Shown one piece after another: positions 32,537 to 43,890 of a DNA stretch of 64,000 nucleotides. The notes under the pieces are model-generated. The model worked only from the letters and a program-made list of their open reading frames with translations. It searched no databases and was not told the origin of the DNA. This DNA comes from Argyresthia goedartella. Lineage: Eukaryota > Arthropoda > Insecta > Lepidoptera > Argyresthiidae. Where the stretch lies: NCBI GenBank assembly GCA_949825045.1, contig OX463836.1:12231829-12295828 (forward strand), given 5' to 3'. Each line of letters begins with the position of its first letter. The first letter of the stretch is position 1. The position numbers and the translations under genes are program-made.

Positions 32537-32695
32537 GCCAAATACCCTGTGGCTGCCAAATACCCTGTGGCTGCCAAATACCCTGTGGCTGCCAAATACC
32601 CTGTGGCTGCCAAATACCCTGTGGCTATGTTAGTGCAAGTACCCTGTGGCTATGTTAGTGCAAGTACCCTGTGGCTATGTTAGTGCAACAGTAGC
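32537..32695 (+). repeat. composite minisatellite (18-bp x5, then 25-bp x3)
   Basis: Five copies of GCCAAATACCCTGTGGCT pass into about three copies of a longer unit that keeps TACCCTGTGGCT and adds ATGTTAGTGCAAG. The switch of unit within one array shows stepwise growth. The 'ccaaataccctg' part is complementary to the left end of the element at 33461. Confidence 0.9.
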
Positions 32696-32744
32696 GTTAG
32701 ACATTCTGAGGATCGAGAAATCAGAAATCATAAAATTGTATTTG

Positions 32745-33292
32745 CTTATTATGGTTAAATATCAAATTTTAGTTTCATATTATATGGCTTAGTATTTACG
32801 CAAATTTATTACTATCTATTTATTAACATATTTTATCTAAACACGTGTCATAAAACCTCTTTACTGCGTCAAAAAACCGCACGTTACGACCAGCCTAATG
32901 TACTACTTGGTAAAAACTCATTTCTTATCTGAATATTGATACATTATGACCATACATACATTGATACATTTTCGACAAATTATGACATTGAAATTTCGAA
33001 CGCCGACGCCCGCCTCTGTGAATTTGGTACTACTGAACAAGCTAAACAAGTGCAGAGCAATTATCAATGCCGCAATGCCGGTCGAACATGCGGTTCCTGA
33101 ACACATCAAAGAGAGCTTATGTGTGTGTGCAGATAAACTAGTGTTTGTAACTGTAGATAATTACATTTACATACATATCAGTCACATGAACTGCTATTAT
33201 TTGCTTATTATGGTTAAATATCAAATTTTAGTTTCACATGATATGGCATAGTATTTACGCAAATTGATTACTATCTATTTATTAACATATTT
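32745..33292 (+). repeat. ~92-bp direct duplication, copies 456 bp apart
   Basis: 32745-32835 and 33201-33292 share CTTATTATGGTTAAATATCA, AATTTTAGTTTCA and AGTATTTACGCAAATT with ACTATCTATTTATTAACATA; only a few bases differ. The DNA between has no recognised gene. Confidence 0.85.
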
Positions 33293-33531
33293 TACAAACC
33301 AAGTTAGTACTTATTTGTCCTAGATATATCTGCTAAATAGTCAACCTTAGCTATTAAAAGACTGATCAAATACAGAAGCGACGATATTCTGCCTACCCCT
33401 ATTTTGTTACTGTGTTTTGTCTTCATGTGTATGATTTATTTCCCACTTATTTTTGTTTCAGGGTATTTGGTAGATCGACGCGAAGCTAGTATTATTAATG
33501 GCTAGAACAGATAATAACTATTATGTATAAT

Positions 33532-33582
33532 TAGCGTTCCGTACCCAAAGGGTAAAAACGGGACCCTACTACTAAGACTGCG

Positions 33583-33614
<32 letters not shown>

Positions 33615-33945
33615 CAACAGGCTGTATCTCATGAACCTTGATAGTTAGACAGATGAAATGTTCACAGATGATGTACTTCTGTTGCCGCTATAACAACAAA
33701 TACTAAAAAACAGAATAAAATAAATATTTAAGGGGGCTGCCATACAACAATTATATCAATACCACATACAAACTTATGAATGCACCTGGTTACCTACATG
33801 GATTGTGAAAGTAGCCGCACCAATTACATCAAACAACATTTTGCTATGTAAAATCCAAACTATTCACTCCACACCATCCCTACCATTGTACGGTGGTAAG
33901 GAATCCTTCATGCGCGAGTTACTCTTACTTGACCGTTTTTTTTAG
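33532..33945 (+). repeat. family V-like repeat with (TCTG)n
   Basis: GCGTTCCGTACCCAAAGGGT, GTCTGTCTGTCTGTCTGTCC, GTTGCCGCTATAACAACAAA and TTTAAGGGGGCTGCCATACA. Matches 50225-50460. Very widespread in Lepidoptera from memory. Confidence 0.6.
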
Positions 33946-34309
33946 AATAATTTGAGCCAAATATGCCTATACCGTATATTTGTTTTGATGATTTATTGTT
34001 TTGACGAAAATTCCCAGATGTTCACAGTTAATCGATAATAACTGCGAAATTAAACAATAATTGGATTATTTTAAAATAATTATAATAACTCACTTAATAA
34101 ACATTCTAATTAATCATTATTTGTGCATCTTCTACTTCAGACTTAGTTTTTACAGACCTTTGAAGAGCACGACAATTTATAAACGTCACAAAATCAAGTG
34201 TTTCGGTTCAGATTTAAAAACGAACTGGTAAAGCTTTTATGTGCAAATTGTTTTAAAAACATGCAAAATTTTTGAAACTAACACCTCTTTTGCGTTATCC
34301 GCTTGGTTT

Positions 34310-34520
34310 GAATAGACCAGTTCTTAGGGTGGCCTGCCCTAGACAAAAAAGTCCACTGGGGTAGGTCTGGTGAACGAGCCGGCCAAGGAATCAGTCCGTC
34401 TCTGCCATTACAGCAATTGGGAAAACAGTCCTCAAGATAGCTTCTCACATCAATTGTCCAGTGCGCTAGAATAGCCGTCTTGTCAGAATATTTTTTCCTT
34501 GGAATAGTTCCTGCTCTATT
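34310..34520 (-). pseudogene. mariner/IS630-type transposase fragment
   Basis: The minus strand, after one frameshift, reads AHWTIDVRSYLEDCFPNCCN and GRDGLIPWPARSPDLPQWTF. That is the stretch just before and including the last acidic motif of an IS630/Tc1-like family common in insects (PWPARSPDLTPxDFFxWG in intact relatives). Only about 70 codons remain. Confidence 0.7.
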
Positions 34521-34789
34521 GGAGCTCGTCTGGAGACTCTTCCACCAAAATTGGAAGGTCAGTCTGAAGAAAACCCAGGTAGATCTTTCTGCTTGTTTAA
34601 AGTTCTAGTCTAGCCGTTTAAAGTATCTGCTAAGAAGTGTGGCCCTATCAACGTTCTGCCTATCACTCTAGCCCACACTTTGACAGTTAATTTATTTTGT
34701 AATGTGGTTTTTAAAAACTGCGCATTTTCGTTAAGGTATAAATGGCAGAATTGAATCCTTCTATGGGGATCTTGCTCTTCCAGACCTTG

Positions 34790-34925
34790 TACACTCGTGT
34801 TAGGTTGAACATGTAAGAACAATAAAAACTATAATAAAACGAGTATAAGTATTTTTTGTTGTTCTTACATGTTCGCTTCGCTCACTCCCTTTATCCTTCA
34901 CCTAAGCTACCGCAGTGTTTACGGC
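34790..34925 (-). repeat. family F repeat fragment
   Basis: TTAGGTTGAACATGTAAGAA at 34800 and an inverted partner GTTCTTACATGTTCGCTTCG at 34861, then CTTTATCCTTCACCTAAGCT with ACCGCAGTGTTT. Two head-to-head scraps. Confidence 0.6.
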
Positions 34926-34970
34926 TACCGAATCATTATCATCACTTATTCCAGATTAAGACGGTAATTT

Positions 34971-35105
34971 TTCAACATTAGCCTAGGTATACTGAAAAAT
35001 AAACTTAATTTTATTTGGCTAATGTCAACCATATCTTCTCACCCATCTTTAGCCTCAACAGCGTCGAGGCTAAACTGCAGTTTAGCCGACTAATGTTGAA
35101 AAATC
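34971..35105. mobile_element. MITE with 'tttttcaacattag' ends
   Basis: TTTTTCAACATTAGCC on the left and its reverse complement around 35086-35105 on the right. Inside is the perfect palindrome GGCTAAACTGCAGTTTAGCC (35068-35087). Related 'ggctaaact' sequence follows at 35170-35215. Confidence 0.65.
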
Positions 35106-35799
35106 ATTTATCGCATTTATGAACATTATTTTGGACGTGAGCCGACGCTCAAAATTAATGTTAAGACCAGCCGGCTAAACTTAAGTTTAGTTTCACACCT
35201 AGCTTTAGCCGTAACATATACATGAAAACAATGTCGGCATATTCTTCGTTAATTCATAAACTTTCGACCCAAAACGAAAAAAAATAAGAAAATCAAACAC
35301 TTAAAAACGAGGCGATTAACGAATTCAGTCAAGTAGCAATTGACATTTAAATAACAAACGAAAATCTCGAAAACAATAAACAAAATATCTTTATTTGGTT
35401 TCATCAAATCCAATCCAATTAATTAGGTATTTTTTTTATTTTCATGTGAGACTGCTATCTTCAGGACCGTTTTCCTAAATGATGGATCGGCATAGCTTAA
35501 TTTTGCAGTTTTATCGATTAACTGTGAAAATCTGGGATTTATCACCAAAAATATGGAAATCATCAACAAAACAATAAATCATCATTAAAAAATAAATAAA
35601 CGGTAAGACTTCGCCATTGGCATATTTGGCTCAAATGGTTTTAAATGGTCTGTACTAGAAGCTAGTACAGAAAGCGAAGCGCTTTACGTCTTTGCATCGA
35701 TCTACCAAACACCCTTTTATTTAAAATTATTGGATATTTATATTATTTTACTTTATTTACATTTATTTTGTATTATGTATTATTTTTTTAATTAGCAAA

Positions 35800-36130
35800 G
35801 CTGTTTACTAATTCTGGCAGTCGTTTCAAATTTATTGTTAGTAAAATAGGTGCGTTTTTGGCGATCGTTTAAACATAAGCCTTTACCAATTATACGTTGT
35901 GGCTAGGTACCAAACAAGCTAAATGTTCACCAAATTTAGTGCTCCTGTGTAGTTTCACAGAACCGTATTGGTTGCTATAGGTCACAGAACAGCACATCGA
36001 CAAAGAGTTGGGGAAAGTGTCGGTGAACCGGGATCAGGGAAAGACGTGATATCATTTTCAACCGACTTCAAAGAGGAGGACGTTCTCAATTCGACTGTTT
36101 TTTTGTTTGCTTCTTGTTTTGATTGGAAGG
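35800..36130. repeat. family F end plus 'accgacttcaaa' repeat scrap
   Basis: 35810-35885 has TTCTGGCAGTCGTTTCAAAT and GATCGTTTAAACATAAGCCT, the right end of family F. 36055-36110 has TTCAACCGACTTCAAAGAGG and TTCTCAATTCGACTG, a very common lepidopteran repeat end. Confidence 0.5.
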
Positions 36131-36360
36131 TCATACTTCATATCCTTAGATGTATATTTTATCCAAATAAATTTGGCACTTATTGTAAAATTTAAAAAAT
36201 ATATAAACACCCATATACACGTGATTCCGTAAAGCAAAAGTTTTCATGACGACTTTTTATGTAAACAGACTTCATTCGTATCCCGAGCGGGGGGAAGAAA
36301 TAGGGCTTGAACTTGAAGTTAGTTTTTTAAGTTTTTAACTTGGTGAATTCATTATTTTAT

Positions 36361-36900
36361 TCATCGTCATCATCATCAGCCTGTCAGGGAACCCACTGCT
36401 GAGTGTAGGCCTCCTCACTACACGCCGCTTGACCCGGCCTTATGCAAACCGGGTTCATTTTTTTTTTGTTAGTAAGCTTAAAAAGTGCAAATAGAAAACG
36501 TAGTCGACCCAAGGAGAGATGAGGATGAGCAAAATGCCGTATTTGGCAGTTAGTTTCCAAATATCATAGGCTCCGCCGACAAGCCAAATACGGCATTATG
36601 CGCCCTTGGAAGCAATCGATATGCTATCGATATTGTTTGATCCCTCCCAAGGAGGGTTCCGGGCTGCGGTCCATAGACAGCTGGAATCAGGCTCACCGCC
36701 GAAGAAGGGTCCAACTGACGGTGTTCCACCATGCAATAACCTCAATCACTCACGGTACCGCTAGCGCCCTTACTGCTGCAGCTTCACCGACAACTTCCCA
36801 CGTCGATTCTTCCCGCTTCGATTCTGGGTGCATCCAGACTGTTACTGACTAGCGCGGCGGCGTCTCCCAGCGAGATCGACCAACACACGTGACAATTCCC
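36361..36900. repeat. dispersed repeat fragments and a short inverted pair
   Basis: 36361-36460 (CATCATCATCAGCCTGTCAG, CCACTGCTGAGTGTAGGCCT) is a widespread lepidopteran repeat. 36535-36548 (ATGCCGTATTTGGC) pairs with 36582-36596 (CCAAATACGGCATT). 36600-36900 is moderately GC-rich without a recognised product. Confidence 0.5.
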
Positions 36901-37251
36901 CTTCAGCCGCCTAGGAAACCAATGCTACGTAACCAGTTACGTGTAAAGAATTAGTTTTCTTGCTACGAAAGGCCAAAATATTGTTCAATCCACTGCGACC
37001 AGCGCACGACTCTGCCGATCAGCGAACAAAACTCGCGGTTGGGACCGATTTCCAAACTCCCGGATTCCTACGCAGGGAAGCCCTCGTGATCATTCACGGC
37101 AAATTTACAACAGGCTAACATCACCATAATTTTTCGTCTCACTGTCGGAAGTCAAGTGATATTTTTATAGATCATCGACAAAAAAGGTGCGATCCTAATT
37201 CACCTTAACTAGTACATAGATCACAGAATCGAACTGCGTTTGGTTCCAAAC

Positions 37252-37361
37252 AGATATGCTATCGATATGCTATCGATATGCTATCGATATGCTATCGATA
37301 TGCTATCGATAGACTATCGATATGCTAACGATATGCTATCGATGTGCTATCAATATGCTAT
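37252..37361 (+). repeat. 11-bp minisatellite rich in TATCGATA
   Basis: About ten copies of ATATGCTATCG in tandem, creating six exact TATCGATA octamers. TATCGATA is the DREF (DRE) site, and CGATA is the BEAF-32 core, in Drosophila. A lone related copy sits at 36614-36632. Whether any factor binds here is unknown. Confidence 0.9.
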
Positions 37362-37582
37362 TGGCCACCAGTGCCCAGCAATGGGACAAAACGGAATTAA
37401 TCCAGGTTGATTTTAAAACCTGTAGCTATAACAAATGAGCCTACTCTATGATTGAAGCACAAAATACTTGTTAAATTAATTTGATCTGTTTTCATAGTAA
37501 AATAAAAGTTATCGCCGGTCAAAGTTTTCCTGTTTGTGTTGGCAAAGTATTGTTACCGTAGTTTCCGCCCGCGATCAGGCGA

Positions 37583-37604
37583 TTGCGGGGGTGAGGGGGG
37601 GGGG
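37583..37604 (+). repeat. G-run
   Basis: GGGGGTGAGGGGGGGGGGG, an isolated G-rich stretch capable of slippage or G-quadruplex formation, 20 bases upstream of a perfect hairpin. Confidence 0.6.
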
Positions 37605-37623
37605 GCGCGGATGGCAGGGCATC

Positions 37624-37667
37624 GATCATAGGATACCATTATTTTCAAATAATGGTATCCTATGATC
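37624..37667. repeat. perfect hairpin (21-bp arms, 2-base loop)
   Basis: GATCATAGGATACCATTATT and one more T, then TC, then the exact reverse complement. No gene or poly-U run follows, so there is no reason to call a terminator. Confidence 0.9.
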
Positions 37668-37729
37668 ATGACAAATATGGTATATTTGCTGCTAAAAAAT
37701 ATTTTTTTTTCATTACGTTTTATTTTTAC

Positions 37730-37815
37730 ACTGGATGTGTGGTTATACAGATATTCAATATCTGGGGTTTACACTGGATGTGTGGTTATACAGATATTCA
37801 ATATCTGGGGTTTTA
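37730..37815 (+). repeat. 43-bp direct tandem duplication
   Basis: ACACTGGATGTGTGGTTATA and CAGATATTCAATATCTGGGG occur twice without a mismatch, inside the intron before the next Syt7 exon. Very recent or gene-converted. Confidence 0.9.
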
Positions 37816-37919
37816 AAATCACCTGTAAAATACATAAGAAAGTTTTCTTTTTGTACCTTTTCAGGGAAACTACCACCCCGTATGGGAAAAATAGTGACGA
37901 TATGTTTGTGTAATTGCAG

Positions 37920-37999
37920 GGAGTGTTCGCTAGACGTGCAGGTCATGGACTTCGACAATATTGGCCGGAACGAGCTTATTGGACGAATATTGTTGGCCG
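37920..37999 (+). CDS. Syt7: Synaptotagmin 7, C2B loop-3 exon
   Basis: 80 bases; acceptor GTAATTGCAG, donor GCCG/GTAAGT. It encodes ECSLDVQVMDFDNIGRNELI and GRILLA. DFDNIGRNE carries two Ca2+-ligand aspartates, with Glu where synaptotagmin 1 has a fifth Asp. As I remember it, insect Syt7 shares this Glu. Confidence 0.95.
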
Positions 38000-38002
38000 G
38001 TA

Positions 38003-38095
38003 AGTGTGGTAAGGTCAAAGTCAAATTCAAAGTCAAAGGCAAAGTCAAAGTTAAAGTCAAAGTCAAAGTCGATGTCGACGTCAAGTTCAAAATTT
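38003..38095 (+). repeat. (AAAGTC)n hexanucleotide repeat
   Basis: Imperfect AAAGTC units begin directly at the Syt7 donor site and run for about 15 copies. On the minus strand this reads as an artefactual Leu/Thr ORF. Confidence 0.85.
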
Positions 38096-38717
38096 ATTTG
38101 CAAATATGTTAGTACACGTCATTTTTGCTCCTTCTCTAAGTGGGATTGGACCACTGTATGAGAAAAATGGGGTCGGTATCAAAACGACTGGATTCTCAAA
38201 ACGACCAGAACCACATTAAGACTTGATCGCAAAACGACCAAATCTGCAAAAACCCTTTATCTCGTAATGACTTTCTAGTAAAACGATCACAAAGCATAAA
38301 GTCTGAATATCAAAACGGTTTACTATCAAAATTACTTGTTCGCAAAAAGACCACCTCGCAGAAGGTATAGATCTTAAAATGCCCTAATAGCAAAATAACT
38401 AGATCTTAAAACAACTTCTTAGTGAAACGACTACAATTTATGGTAGCAAAATGACTAGTTATCAGAATAGCAACAATATCCATCCATAGAGTAGGAACTA
38501 TTAAATAAATATCTTGATTCGTGAGCAGGGTCACTACGTCTAGCTCTAGGCTGTGGAAACTATATATAACTAAGTAAACTTTGAATGAAAAAGGCGCTCT
38601 AAACAAGTTTTTTTTTCTTTTAATTGCTGGTTTTTCTAAACTTAGACAATATTTTTTTATTATAACTTAAATTGCATTCAACAGGGAAATATGCATACTA
38701 ACTAAAATAAAATTGTA

Positions 38718-38871
38718 GTACGGTCACGTATACAATTTTTTTTTTGCTAATAAGTTCGATAAAATTGAGGTTTCAATAATATGTAACCACGACCATGTCC
38801 CCTTGCCATAAAGTTGTGGTTATATGTTATTGAAACCTAAAGTGTATCGAACTTATCAGACGTGACCGTAC
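38718..38871. mobile_element. MITE nested in the foldback element
   Basis: Ends GTACGGTCACGT and ACGTGACCGTAC. The arms pair over about 60 bp, including TAAGTTCGAT and AGGTTTCAATAA with ATGTAACCAC. Length 154 bp. Confidence 0.8.
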
Positions 38872-39059
38872 TTCCTGAACGTAAAATATTATTAGACTTA
38901 TTATTTACACATTTTTAAATTGAACTTGCTCTCCGAAATGTTTTGGAGAAATTGGAAACAAGTTATGTCTCCTTCATTAAGTGGGTTCAGCTCATTTTTG
39001 TATTTCCGGTCAAAAATAATATCTTTTTTTTTTGCAGTTTGTCGTATTTAGTATAGATG

Positions 39060-39600
39060 CACTCGCCGTATATGCAGGCTTTTTTATTGCTTTTAATATA
39101 TATATATATATTTTTTCTTTCCACATTTTGCTTTTAAAAAAATAACCGCAGAAAATAATTTTACAATGGTGATAGCATGAAAGCAAATTAAAACATTTAC
39201 CTATCAGTCATTAAGTGTCATGGGCACTCGTAATGATAAAATTATAAGTGGCCAGTACTAACACCTATTTTTTCGTCTTCTTATTAGCCTTCATGTACTT
39301 GTAGGTAGGTACTTTTATCATATTTTAGGTATCTACTAGGTAAAGTTTTTGCGTGAAGAGAAAAGATGGAAAGGAAATATTCTTTAAGTTTCATAAATGA
39401 TGGTAAACAGCAGTCACTTTCATAGAACTAGTGTAGAAGTAAAATCTTGGGATAAGGTGCCAAAGCGGATACCAAGCTCTTTTATAATGTTGAAACACGT
39501 GCCTATTTATTACGATGGTATAATGCCGATGGAATGATTTCAAGCTATATTACTAACAAGACTAATTGCTACCATGCCATTCTGAGATTAAGTTCATTTG
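39060..39600. other. foldback interior, nothing recognised
   Basis: AT-rich with a (TA)n run near 39099-39112; no ORF. Confidence 0.4.
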
Positions 39601-40374
39601 CGATCTAGTTATTTTGCTATTAGGGCATTTTAAGATGCGAGGTGGTCTTTTTGCGAACAAGTAATTTTGATAGTAAACCGTTTTGATATGCAGACTTTAT
39701 GCTTTGTGGTCATTTTACTAGAAAGTCATTACGAGATAAAGGCTTTTTGCAGATGTGGTCGTTTTGCGATCAAGTCTTTATGAGAATCCAGTCGTTTTTA
39801 TACCGACCCGAAAAATGGGTTGGGCAAAGATTTTTTGGTCTCTTTTAAAAACCTCCTACAGATTTATAAAATGAATATTTTTTGGTAAATTATAAAATAG
39901 GATATTAAATATTTATCTAAATTATATTAATTTATATTAATTATAATTTAATATATTTAGGAATAAATGTTATCTTATCAATATGTATAAAAAATATTAT
40001 TGTATCTTATAAAAGCACTTACTTGGCTTAAAAAATTCAAAGAGCTGCTTCAAGAACCCAACTGCAGTGCCGTAATGGAGACGCAGTCTCTGTCATCGTC
40101 CTGTGAAAAGCTAAGCTAATTGGAGTACCAACGCCATCTAGGAACAGAAACATGAACTGATTTAAAGATTTTTCAATGTTTTGGCTGTTATCCGCCAACA
40201 ATTTTGCATTTTTCAAATTGTTCTCCCCGTAAGGTCTCAAGTCTCGAGTGGGTGAGACTTGAGACTGAAGTTTGCAACATTGGTTTCCTTGCTAGCATCA
40301 CCAACCTAACGGCGCGCGGCAAAGGGAACAGATAGATGAAGTGCACAAAAACAATCATCTTTTTCCCGTTTCAG

Positions 40375-40475
40375 GCAAGAACGGATCAGGGGCGTCAGAA
40401 ACGAAGCACTGGCAGGACATGATCACGAAACCACGACAGACCATCGTACAGTGGCACCGCCTGAAGCCAGAATAA
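40375..40475 (+). CDS. Syt7: Synaptotagmin 7, last coding exon
   Basis: Acceptor TTCCCGTTTCAG, then 33 codons and [23 protein letters not shown] and [13 protein letters not shown]. The HW...W-HxL pattern is the conserved synaptotagmin C-terminus, with the WHxL motif (WHRL) used in vesicle docking. The seven visible exons total 293 codons plus stop. An AATAAA overlaps the stop codon (GAATAAAATT). Confidence 0.96.
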
Positions 40476-42290
40476 AATTGTTACAAAGTCAAGAATTTTA
40501 AACAAATATATATTTAAAAACAAGTTAATACAAAACGTCATAAGACTGAGCGATTATCAAAGTAATGGTGGTAATATCTCTGAATTTCTGGAACTTGCTG
40601 TGCACGATTTCCCTATATATTTTTGTTTTTAATACATATATCTTTCCAATCGTGGGCAAAAGTTTCAAACTGAGGACATTTGGGCAACGAATCTATGCTG
40701 GAATGAAATCCCACAAATATATTATTAAATTTGTTATCTAAATTTATTTTCGATAAATCATTCTTTAGTTTTTTCATAAAAAATAGTAGTCTAATATTAT
40801 GTATCAATTAAATAAAACAGAAATTATTAGTCGTTAAATTAATTTATAGAATTTAATGGATTCTTGTAGGTTACATTTATTTTTCTGCACACTGTAATTA
40901 TAATTATACGTTCATATTACTACCTCTTACCATAATATTCCGAACTGGAAAAATCTAATCATCAAAAATCTTCTGATATCTTATTGTCTCTTCTTTTCCT
41001 AATCAGTGTGATTATTGACGTTTTACTATAAACAGTTTGGAAAAATAAATTATAAGAGTTTTTAAATTGTTAGATGTAAAATAATTGTTAAAAATAGTAG
41101 AACATAACGTACTTACATATATACGAAAATGTCGAGTTCATATCGCACAAAGCGTGTAGATGTTTAATTTGGGTCGGTATTTTTTTCCAGTATTTTATTG
41201 TGTAACAAAATCAATAAAAGTACTGCCAAATCGTAAGTTAAATATTTTACAAAGGAACAACCGGTAATTAACCACAGCATAGTGTCAAATTTTTTACACT
41301 GTCGTGAAATAAAAGTTATATTATATTCTGTTTTAACGAGTACATAATATGTGCCGCAAAATTCTAAATTATATTATAATGAATTTTAAAGTCTTAGGGC
41401 ATGAGATGTGCATTGTAGGAGGTCAATTTTAGGCGAGAATCTTAAAGTGGAATTAACGTTATGTTCTGAAATGGAAAATAAAACATATTTTATTTGTTGT
41501 TGATATAGAAAGTGTATGAATAGTGTTGATAAAGTAGCATATTACTTTTGTTTGTGACAAAAGTCGATAAATATTCTATTACAATAGGATAACCGCTCAT
41601 TGTTACATGTTGAAATGCTTATAATATCCAGTAAAAACGTAGTTCAGTCGATGTTGAAACGTAATGATGAACTAATTATAATTAATTTCAAAAATTGTAT
41701 ACATTTATATAAAAATTGTTTTATAGTGGGAGAAATGTAGAGTATTTTATAGATGTAACTTAAATTTTACCATGTAGCTTGTTGTGATAGGTGTTATTAT
41801 AATAGGCAGTGTTTAATGTGATCGTGTTGCAATGAAAAAGGAGTTTTTTTCGGTCACAAAAGAAACAATTTTATCTCTTGATTTGAGACTAAATCAGCAA
41901 AATAAATCATTCCAAAATTTTAATAACTTGATCCCAAAGACTCGGTTCCATAAAAATAGTTTATAGATTTTATATCCTCCAACAGAGCTTCAGAAAAAAA
42001 TAGAAACAAAAAATAATGGCAATCAACATAGAGTAATCCGTAGCTTGTTTTTTAAGTATAATAGTTATATAATAGGTGTAAATTAGAGAATATATATTTA
42101 GACGAAGGCGAAGTATCTTCATCGGCACTTTAAATCGTGTGGCCTTTCGTATGGAGACATTAAAATATTAGCGGTTGTAACACAAATGAAGACGATTGAT
42201 TCACATTTTGGTTACATAAGGTAGTTATTCTCTCGCTTGGTCACATTAAAGCTTATAAAACTGAAAAGTTTCTGAAATAAATATTTATTT
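40476..42290 (+). other. probable Syt7 3' UTR and downstream DNA
   Basis: AT-rich sequence without recognised transposons, unlike most of the window. AATAAA-type signals occur at 40471, 40811, 41045, 41211, 41309, 41477 and 42277. A long 3' UTR ending at one of the later signals is plausible but cannot be decided without transcripts. Confidence 0.4.
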
Positions 42291-43890
42291 ATTTATCATT
42301 TATTTATTTGTCAAATGCCAACTGAATTCAGATTTAATATTCGGAGACAGGTTATTTCATCAGCTCACAAATTTGTGTCAAACGTATAACTTATCACTAT
42401 TTACATCATAAAACGAGACTAACCGGATGTTTTATTTCTTATGTAGAAACAAGCTCATGAATCAAGTTCTACAATTTGATTTAGATCACAACTTACGAAT
42501 TTGGCAACTTGCAACTAGCTAGCACGTGCAGCCGTCATCAATCGAAGATTGTGGAATATACACTAATTACGATATTGTAGAGTTGCGAAAATGTGTTAAC
42601 ACATTACCCAGTTTAGTTAGTTCAAATAGCTGCATAATTTCACGCATATTTTATAAAGCTGATCCAAATTCCTCTTTGCAGCCTCCCGGTTCCCATTATT
42701 TGACAATGTTTTTCCTAGGATGGAAACGCTTGTTCTCTTTGTTGTATTTTGGATTTTTTTCGCGATTAATTAACCTGAGAGCCATATAATCCGTGGCAGA
42801 TATAAAGTTGTAACAGGAAGTGTAACTTGGCAATCTTGCAAGTAGCAGATTGTTGCCAATATGAACTCTTTGAAGATTTTTAAGTGTCGATGAGGGTACA
42901 AAATCTCGTATTAAGTTAATTACATTGCGTTGACTCAATAATAAAATATCTAAATCAATTCAAATTATTCGAATGAATATACTATATATTTTTTACTCTC
43001 GTGTTTTGAATGCAAAATCAACGTGTTTTTAACGTTCGTCCCCGTTAATGTCTTTGAAAGTGTGCTTTTCAATTATTTTTGCTACGCATTTTAAATGTTA
43101 TTTTTGGCTAAGTGTACGCTATTAATGCTTACACTCTAGATATAATGTTTCTAATCTAGTTTTTTTCATCACTCGTCGAGTGCATATCCCGGTTATTTTA
43201 GAGAAATATAGTATAATAAATGAAAGGTCAAAATGAGAGGAATTATCTTATAAATGTACATAAATAGTGTTTATTGCAAGCATTTTCAACAAACGGAACC
43301 TTTTGACATTTTCACTATCTTGATGTGCAACGGTTAATGTCAGTGTATTTGTTTGCCTTTCTTTTGATTTACCTTCAGTTGTACTTATAAATAATAAGAG
43401 CTCATTTAAATGGATATCCGTAAAGCACGGTGCTGATTAATTTCTCAAAGAATCGTGAAATGCGATGTACAAAACACATAAACAAAAACATATCAAAAAA
43501 CGTTGAGTTCCAAATACAAGTACTTCAAGGAAAATATATATTTTTTTGGAAATTATAATTTTAAACAGAGATACAGAAATATTTTTGCTGCATGACAGAC
43601 ATAACTTTTTGAAAATGTAAGTAGTAGTCAGACGCTTTTTAAATAAATGTGTACCTATATGCAAAGTATTTATGTACCTATCGACGAAATAGTGTCTGTA
43701 AAATAAAAGTACTACCTGAGAAGAAGTTAGTTGCTATTCTCTCTATACTCGAAATTATATTTTTTATTATTTTATTTCATAAAACGTGCAACATAATATA
43801 CCTAATGCCTTGTTTCTCAAATTTCGGGTAAGCCCTAATGCGAAAGATAAGTCGTGATTTTACATACAAAGTGTTACCTACATGTATGTT
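42291..43890. other. intergenic, nothing recognised
   Basis: AT-rich; no gene or clear repeat. The ORFs here (for example around 42526-42789) lack any family signature. Confidence 0.35.

Larger units (their letters stand above)
33461..35714. mobile_element. 2.25 kb element with discontinuous inverted ends
   Basis: Left terminus GGGTATTTGGTAGATCGACG. The right terminus, reverse complemented, is GGGTGTTTGGTAGATCGATG. Further in, 33950-34060 pairs with 35500-35640 through TTTGAGCCAAATATGCC, GATGATTTATTGTTTTG and TTCACAGTTAATCGATAA. The interior holds a family V copy, a transposase fossil, a family F copy and a MITE, so it has been a landing pad. No own intact ORF. Superfamily unknown. Confidence 0.7.
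38170..39809. mobile_element. foldback element with ~230-bp inverted arms
   Basis: The left arm (38170-38407) and right arm (39602-39809) are highly similar reverse complements: GGGTCGGTAT at the tips, then GACTTGATCGCAAAACGACC, GTAATGACTTTCTAGTAAAA, ACTATCAAAATTACTTGTTC and ATGCCCTAATAGCAAAATAA. The octamer GAAAAATG flanks both tips (38162-38169, 39810-39817). The arms themselves are built from diverged AAAACGACC-like units. The middle (38410-39600) has no ORF and holds another MITE. The 8-bp (possibly 9-bp) duplication with long arms suits hAT- or Mutator-like foldback elements. Confidence 0.85.

Noticed and set aside
37624..37667. Rho-independent terminator
   Set aside because: Eukaryotic context, no upstream transcription unit on that strand and no U-run typical of such a site.
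37755..38112. ORFs across the 43-bp duplication and the (AAAGTC)n repeat
   Set aside because: Repeat-driven; one partly overlaps the real exon 37920-37999 in another frame.
40037..40240. 67-aa minus-strand ORF just before the last Syt7 exon
   Set aside because: Protein-like composition, but no recognised family, no splice or promoter context, and it lies in an intron.
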